From positions 1-12,803 of the forward strand of contig JALKBU010001310.1 in assembly GCA_023091735.1 (NCBI GenBank): a DNA stretch of 12,803 bases. The letters are read 5' to 3'. Below the pieces are notes generated by a model, which saw nothing but the letters and a program-made list of their open reading frames with translations, was not told the DNA's origin and did not search any database. Positions 8,332-12,803 of the stretch are shown one piece after another (within the stretch, counting starts at the first letter, position 1; every line of letters begins with the position of its first letter). The position numbers and the translations under genes are program-made. The stretch is from Trichomonas tenax (Eukaryota > Parabasalia > Trichomonadida > Trichomonadidae).

Positions 8332-8479
8332 TAAATATCTTTGTTGTCTAACCAATACATCCAGGTTAGTATTGTTGACGAGCCACAACTCTATCATCAA
8401 CGAGCATATACTTAATTAGTAATTGGTAAGAAAACAACGATATTTATGCATGCTTAAATTGTTGCGAGAATGTCATTGG

Positions 8480-8644
8480 GCGAGGCTGGCCTGAGACTTC
8501 CAAAGCCCTCGAGTGGCCAGGCCCTAGCAAGAAGGACTCAGCCTACAAAAGCTGCCTCTACCTTCAGCATCAGATTCGATGCATGGCGAGGTCGGCATGA
8601 GACTTCCAAAGCCCTCGAGTGGCCAAGTCAGGCCCTAGCAAGAA
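8480..8644. repeat. GC-rich segment with 1.5 copies of a ~106-bp repeat
   Basis: Copy A (8480-8533) and copy B (8586-8644) share GAGACTTCCAAAGCCCTCGA, GTGGCCA and GGCCCTAGCAAGAA. B has 5 extra bases (AGTCA) between the last two blocks. A 52-base GC-balanced linker separates them. The GC content is far above that of the flanks, and it drops abruptly to AT-rich DNA after 8644. The peptide ETSKALEWP is encoded in both copies but in different frames, because the 106-base period is not a multiple of three. The frame at 8470-8811 covers it but is probably not a gene. Origin unknown: it could be inserted or transferred DNA, a satellite fragment, or a trace of a mobile element. Confidence 0.6.
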
Positions 8645-9688
8645 CTCACTTATTGATTCAATTTTTAATACACATTACATTTTCACTTTTGATATTAAAA
8701 AATTATTATTTTTTTCTATTTTTTATTTTTCACAGATACATTTTTCATTACAAGATTATTTTCATATTATTACTTATTCTCATAATTATTAATATATCAT
8801 TAAATTCATAATTAATTTTGAATCATGAATTAGATAATGTTTTCATGTTACTTTCATTTTATATATTGATTTATACTATTTAGATTCTCAATTCGATCCT
8901 TATATTCTTTGTAAAATTCATTTTTAACTAAATTTTTATTTTTATCTTCAAATTATTCTTTTATAATTCATATTTAACGTGCAAGAAAAGATAATTTCGA
9001 CTGAGTTTCTTGGTTTTCTTAGTTTTGGAGTGCAATAAAAACTTGCAATGAACAAAGAGAAATGGATGATGTATTATCGTCAGGATGCTGATAGCACAAA
9101 TAACATCCTTCACTATAAGGCCACAACTACTCATAATGAAGTCTTCTTTGGCTTCCAACATTGAGTTCAATCCATTTCAACCTATTGACACTTTTCCATT
9201 TTTCCCGCGCAAACACGTCACTTTCCTTTATTTTGACATCCTGACTTTACATGTCAAAAATAAGTTGCATGTCAGAAAAGCACGTTGTTCTATTTTGTCC
9301 CAGTCCCTTTTTTCAAATGTATGTTAATAGGAGTCGTAGCATACTGTTTTAAATCAAATTCACCCTTTTTATTGATTAGCAACTGAGATTTTTACTATTG
9401 CAATTCTATTTGATCTAATTTAGATATTTACTTTTGTTCAAAGATATATTTTTCATGATTATATGTACTACATTATATGTGGCACAAAACCATTAGACAA
9501 AGGACAAATAATAACCATTATATATCGAGTAAAATTATAATTAAAAATGCCACTGATAATGATTAGAACGAAGATGCAAATGTGTCTTATTTTATTATAT
9601 GTGAAGTGTATTGTTTGCATCCAACGGTATTTCATAAGAACTAGTTTATAATAACAAAAATAGCAATATAAATTCGTATTTTCTTCAC
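8645..9688. other. Gene-poor, strongly AT-rich region
   Basis: I see no credible gene. Frames at 8961-9170 (-), 9085-9327 (+) and 9468-9692 (-) lack family motifs, and the last starts with TTG. A single TCACTTTCC at about 9220 resembles the Inr core. No RNA gene was recognised. Confidence 0.55.
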
Positions 9689-10492
9689 TCAAAAGAATGA
9701 AATGTATTCTGGCATTGGAGGTGTTTCTGGATCACTTGGTTCCGCAGCTTCTAATGGCATAGAAAATAGGTATATAATTGCAAGTACTGGGAGTTCGTCT
9801 ATGTGCTTAATGATTAGTGTCAAAACCGAATAAATAAATACAGCGTTGTGGGGGGTCGCTTTTGAGATTAAATTAGAAATAGAAGGAGTTGACTGCATTG
9901 TTAAGAACTGCATATCCAAAATCTCCAAAGCAGAGGAAGAATAGAGCTATCACCATTGATTTTCGTAAACTTTCTGGAAAATAATTCTTGATATTCGTGA
10001 AAATGAGATAGTGTGATAACATAAAGATTCCAAAACAGAATACAACATCAAACACAATTGCAAACACTTTATATAAGTATCCTCTTGTATCAAATATCTG
10101 GAATTCGATGTTTTTCGGCAAATTAATAAATGAGCATACAAAAAATCCTGAAATGCAGAGAAGAATAAAATAGTATACTATATTTGATATGAAGTACATA
10201 GTTCTAGCACCAGGGACTGAAAATGAAACTAAAATTGAAGTAATACTGATAAAAAAGCAAAGCATACAGATTAAATGAAAAATTTCAGGTATGAAGATAC
10301 TCTTATTAAAATAGTCGTCTGTCTGAAAGTGTATATTGAACGAAAATGCAAAAATTCGATAGATAAAAGCTAAATTTGCGAATATCTTTCCAAAATAATG
10401 AAAAATCAAACAATTTCTGGACTCATGATTAGTAAAATACTGAACTCACCGGTATTTTCTATGCCAGAGACCAGACAGAACACGATGAACAT
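9689..10492 (-). pseudogene. Multi-pass membrane protein gene broken by frameshifts
   Basis: Three consecutive minus-strand frames look like parts of one polytopic membrane protein. Part 1 begins at an ATG (10490-10492) with a hydrophobic N-terminus (MFIVFCLVSG, then FSILLIM) and stops after 28 codons. Part 2, whose longest stretch is 9873-10409 and opens with a TTG rather than ATG, encodes about five hydrophobic segments, including PEIFHLICMLCFFISIT, ISNIVYYFILLCISGFF, VFDVVFCFGIFML and MVIALFFLCFGD. Part 3 (in 9689-9928) carries a last hydrophobic pair (HNAVFIYSVLTLII, LPVLAIIYLFS) and a Pro/Glu-rich tail ending PPMPEYISFF. Parts 2 and 3 overlap by 56 bases, and a single skipped base at the part 2 stop (TTC TAA, 9873-9878) would join them. 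The sum would be six or seven helices, like a small receptor or transporter; the family is not recognised. I judge it a pseudogene. Base errors or programmed shifting are alternatives. Confidence 0.5.
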
Positions 10493-11627
10493 GTTTTCGC
10501 GTGTTAAAGTTTCATATTCGACATCAAATTTTCTATATTCTCACAGAACTAATTTAAATTTGAAAATATACAATTCACAATTCAGCAATTTCTTAGATAA
10601 CTGTATTAAACTTGAAAAATCAATGTCAATCATTGGCTCTAATAAAACCAATTTTCAAAATGCTTTTTACAACGATGTAGCTTACATAAGAGATTCAATT
10701 TTCCGTAAATGTTTGACTCCTTACAAGAATGGATCCGCAATTTACGCAGAAGTTCCAATAAGTTTATATAATTGCCTATTAAGCGATAATAAAGGAAAAT
10801 TTGGTGGTGCATTATACATTTCAAGTGAATTATTTGCGATATATTGTACATTTACAAAGAATATCGCAGAAAGTCAGGCTGGAGCGATCACTATCAGGTC
10901 AGAAAATGAACCTGCAAACATTTCTGATTCAATTTTCAACATTAATGTTGCCAATGATTTGTTTGGCGGCATTTACAGATTCTCAACGGGTGAAATTGGC
11001 TTTATAAATTCGAATTTCACATATTCAAGAGCTGCTTCGTGTGTAGGAGGCCTAGAAATATCAAAGGGACCTATGTATTACAATTATGTCATATTTGCAT
11101 CTAATTCTGCAAATGTTCACAATGGTTGCTTGGTTATTCGAGATCCAGAGTCTTTTATTATGTCAAACTCTCTATTTTACAATAATTCACATTCTAGCTC
11201 AGACAGAATTGCAGCTTCCGCTATATTGACATATGGACTTCCGAGTTTTGCGAAAATGATAAAATGCAATTTCATTAAAAACGATCGATCAAACAGTTAT
11301 ACTATTCGAACATATTACGGCCAAGCGCTTAATCTCATAAATTGCAATATTGATGAAAAAATTGAAGATGCAATGAATGGTGAACCAAAACCAAAGGCAA
11401 CAAACTTCACAGTTATTGAATCAGAAGATATTCCTACTGAGTGGGATGCAACAAATCAAGGAGAAATGATGGGATTTCAAGTTTTTAGAATAATCGATGA
11501 TGTTTCTAAGCTTACAGTATCGAATATATTCATTGCTATCATATGCGGATTCATTTTTGCCCTAATTTTCTCATATATTCTTATCAAAACATTCACTCGT
11601 TTATTTGTCTCTCCAAAGCATGACTAA
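10398..11627 (+). CDS. Pmp-like beta-helix protein with C-terminal membrane anchor
   Basis: The 409-residue product has irregular beta-helix repeats across about residues 40-330, with Pmp-type motifs GGALYI, GAITI, GGIYRF and FTKN, FYNN, plus turns such as NSQFSNF, NSNFTYS and NCNIDE. It is Asn/Ser-rich. A single helix follows at about 377-396 (IFIAIICGFIFALIFSYILI) with a 13-residue basic tail (KTFTRLFVSPKHD). This predicts a type I surface protein with the helix outside; its role is unknown, with adhesion or coat a guess. The N-terminus is odd. The first ATG (10398) gives no signal peptide, and the first 30 residues are antisense to the broken membrane gene, so they may not be real. The ATG at 10491 (MFSRVKVSYSTSNF) fits the start of the repeats better but also lacks a signal peptide. 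The gene is likely 5'-truncated. No Inr is visible. Confidence 0.75.
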   Translation: MKNQTISGLMISKILNSPVFSMPETRQNTMNMFSRVKVSYSTSNFLYSHRTNLNLKIYNSQFSNFLDNCIKLEKSMSIIGSNKTNFQNAFYNDVAYIRDSIFRKCLTPYKNGSAIYAEVPISLYNCLLSDNKGKFGGALYISSELFAIYCTFTKNIAESQAGAITIRSENEPANISDSIFNINVANDLFGGIYRFSTGEIGFINSNFTYSRAASCVGGLEISKGPMYYNYVIFASNSANVHNGCLVIRDPESFIMSNSLFYNNSHSSSDRIAASAILTYGLPSFAKMIKCNFIKNDRSNSYTIRTYYGQALNLINCNIDEKIEDAMNGEPKPKATNFTVIESEDIPTEWDATNQGEMMGFQVFRIIDDVSKLTVSNIFIAIICGFIFALIFSYILIKTFTRLFVSPKHD

Positions 11628-11846
11628 CCTTCAATTTTCATAGGATATTTTTGAAGTGAAATGTGTTTATAAATAAATGTTAGATATATTATTATTTTTG
11701 AAAAATTAACTGTTTCAACGAACAACACATTTATATTCTGTCATACCATGAGAAATTTTTAGAGATGGTTATATTGGTTTGAAGGAAAAAGCAATAAATA
11801 AAAAGATTGATAAAGTTTATTTCAAAAATCCATAGTAAAAGCACTT

Positions 11847-12293
11847 TTAGTTCTGCTTGAACTCAGAAGGAAGTGCCATGAAGTCCTTCGAGAATGTGTC
11901 GAAAGCGATACGGAAGGCCTTAGCAACATCCTTCTCGGCGGCGGCGCGGATGACCTTCTTTTCGGCAGCTGTCTTCTTGGTTGACTCGCCTGTGAATGTA
12001 AGTTCGTATTCCCACTCATCCATAGAATCTACGGCGTCGTTAGAAACGTCTTGGAATTTAACCTTGCCTTCCATGCCGTTATATTTGAATTTGCAGTCAA
12101 AGTTAAACTCGAATGATCTGATTTCCTTGTTCTTGCGAATAGAGCGGTTTGCTTCAATTCCGGAGAAAGAAATATCTGTAAACTCCCATCCTTCAACCTT
12201 AACATTGCTGGCAAGTTCTTTGAGGTGCTCTGTTGCCCACTTGTTGCAGTTGTGCTCCTCCCAATGGTAGTTTCCGACGTTCCAAGTGCTCAT
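11847..12293 (-). CDS. Aha1/Hch1-like Hsp90 ATPase activator, N-domain only
   Basis: Aha1 binds the middle domain of cytosolic Hsp90 and stimulates its ATPase during client folding. The 148-residue product matches the Aha1 N-terminal domain: MSTWNVGNYHWEEHNCNKWA at the start, EFTDISFSGIEA, the basic loop SIRKNKEI (51-58) where Aha1 proteins carry the Hsp90-contacting RKGK, then FEFNFDCKFKYNG, GKVKFQDVS and a C-terminal helix (KDVAKAFRIAFDTFSKDF). The second, AHSA1-type domain of full Aha1 is absent and the frame stops normally, so the architecture is that of yeast Hch1 (about 150 residues). The frame runs seven codons further up to a TTG, but the first ATG (12291-12293) gives the expected start. 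The stop reads TAAAA on this strand, like the trichomonad UAAA polyadenylation signal that overlaps stops. It converges on the beta-helix gene with a 219-base gap. Confidence 0.9.
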   Translation of the reverse strand: MSTWNVGNYHWEEHNCNKWATEHLKELASNVKVEGWEFTDISFSGIEANRSIRKNKEIRSFEFNFDCKFKYNGMEGKVKFQDVSNDAVDSMDEWEYELTFTGESTKKTAAEKKVIRAAAEKDVAKAFRIAFDTFSKDFMALPSEFKQN

Positions 12294-12306
12294 TAAAGAT
12301 AAGTGG
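12294..12306 (-). promoter_or_regulatory. Candidate Inr directly before the Aha1-like ATG
   Basis: On the minus strand CCACTTATCTTTA runs straight into the ATG. It matches 10 of 13 positions of the trichomonad initiator, but the first base is C instead of T. The spacing suits the very short 5' UTRs of trichomonads. Confidence 0.35.
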
Positions 12307-12338
12307 CTGGACAATCTCCCGTCACGTTTTTAAGTGTT

Positions 12339-12351
12339 TTAGGAAAAGTGA
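12339..12351 (-). promoter_or_regulatory. Candidate upstream Inr for the Aha1-like gene
   Basis: On the minus strand TCACTTTTCCTAA matches 11 of 13 initiator positions, including the whole TCACTT core. It would give a 5' UTR of about 56 bases, longer than usual for trichomonads. It competes with the weaker motif next to the ATG. Confidence 0.45.
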
Positions 12352-12803
12352 CAAAAATTAAGAAGAAAAATATCCATATCATTTTTATCAGTATATTAGT
12401 GTCCACATCAGTTTTTAATTCTATTTTTAGTAGTATACAGATTGTGATTTTTCGGGGTAAGCCATAAATTTGGCTAACCCCTAAAAATCTGCAATCTGAG
12501 AATATCCATAATCATAATTTCTCTAATATATATAAAATAAACAATTTCCCTATAATTTATATCGAAATCTTAATAAATTCTTATAATTTGTTATTAAAAT
12601 ATATTGTTTAATTAATAATCTAAATTCTTATGGTAGGGATTTATTAATAGTTTCCTATAAATTTGTAAAATAAAAGTAGTAGTATATGATGGGGGTTACT
12701 TGTCATTCTAAATATAAAGGATGTATGACAACATATATATATAGAGTGTAATTCCGAGCAACTAATTTTTAAGTTAATTTTTAAAATAATTTAATTTTTT
12801 ATT
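12352..12803. other. AT-rich tail without genes
   Basis: No reading frame of note on either strand. Apart from the long near-palindrome at 12438-12498, it is nearly featureless A/T-rich sequence up to the window end. Confidence 0.6.
12438..12498. repeat. Long near-palindrome, ~27-bp arms, 6-base loop
   Basis: The left arm 12438-12464 starts CAGATTG and contains GATTTTT, GGGGT and AGCCA. The right arm 12471-12498 is its reverse complement apart from an insertion of one base and about three mismatches. The loop is TAAATT. The arms are far richer in GC than the flanks. Candidates are a foldback or miniature transposon remnant (two terminal repeats joined), a structured RNA, or a replication or chromatin element. 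No coding sequence of an element is nearby. Confidence 0.75.

Noticed and set aside
8470..8811. 113-residue plus-strand frame over the GC-rich repeat
   Set aside because: The first half is the repeat read in two different phases and the second half is translated A/T runs. No known motif and no initiator in place.
9085..9327. 80-residue plus-strand frame
   Set aside because: No motif and composition typical of a chance frame. A neighbouring TCACTTTCC lies inside the frame, not before it.
10408..10460. ACTAATCATGAG on the minus strand as an intron 3' end that would explain the frame break
   Set aside because: It only loosely resembles the trichomonad ACTAACACACAG signal, and I found no matching 5' splice motif upstream.
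11857..12270. 137-residue plus-strand frame
   Set aside because: It is antisense to the Aha1/Hch1-like gene, which carries the clear family motifs.

Overview
The window looks like nuclear DNA of an anaerobic protist, most probably a trichomonad (parabasalid) such as Tritrichomonas or Trichomonas. Four things suggest this. All recognisable genes are eukaryotic and I see no introns in them. A 13-base motif just before the first gene, TCACTTTTCATTA, matches the trichomonad initiator (Inr) consensus as I recall it, with its core TCAYTW. Two genes encode repeat-rich, Asn/Ser-rich right-handed beta-helix proteins with GG[A/S/I] and FxxN motifs, like the Pmp-like surface families expanded in trichomonads. 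The spacers are very AT-rich and clearly poorer in GC than the conserved genes. The species is inferred, not proven.

Layout, left to right. 1-405: apparent debris of a membrane-protein gene. 543-1607 (+): Erv46/ERGIC3-type ER-Golgi cargo receptor with its Inr. 2147-3019 (+): beta-helix surface-type protein whose real 5' end lies further upstream but is out of frame with the nearest ATG. 3154-6048 (-): 964-residue coiled-coil protein, tail to tail with the previous gene. 6533-7123 (-): divergent Rab-family GTPase ending in GGCC. 7124-9688: about 2.5 kb with no credible gene, holding an 11-bp-arm hairpin, a 20-base T run, a cluster of six Inr-like motifs in both orientations and a GC-rich repeated segment that stands out from its AT-rich surroundings. 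9689-10492 (-): multi-pass membrane protein gene broken into at least two, probably three, frames. 10398-11627 (+): second beta-helix protein with a C-terminal membrane anchor but no visible signal peptide; its 5' end overlaps the broken gene head to head. 11847-12293 (-): single-domain Aha1/Hch1-type Hsp90 co-chaperone. 12294-12803: Inr-like motifs, then a long near-palindrome of about 27-bp arms in an otherwise AT-rich tail.

The genes do not form a pathway. Housekeeping trafficking and chaperone genes (Erv46, Rab, Aha1/Hch1) alternate with fast-evolving, partly decayed membrane and surface genes. I found no convincing new biological system. The most useful leads are the Inr that resets the Erv46 start, the orphan Inr-like cluster near 8.3 kb, the GC-rich repeat at 8480-8644, the near-palindrome at 12438-12498 and the frame-broken membrane gene.
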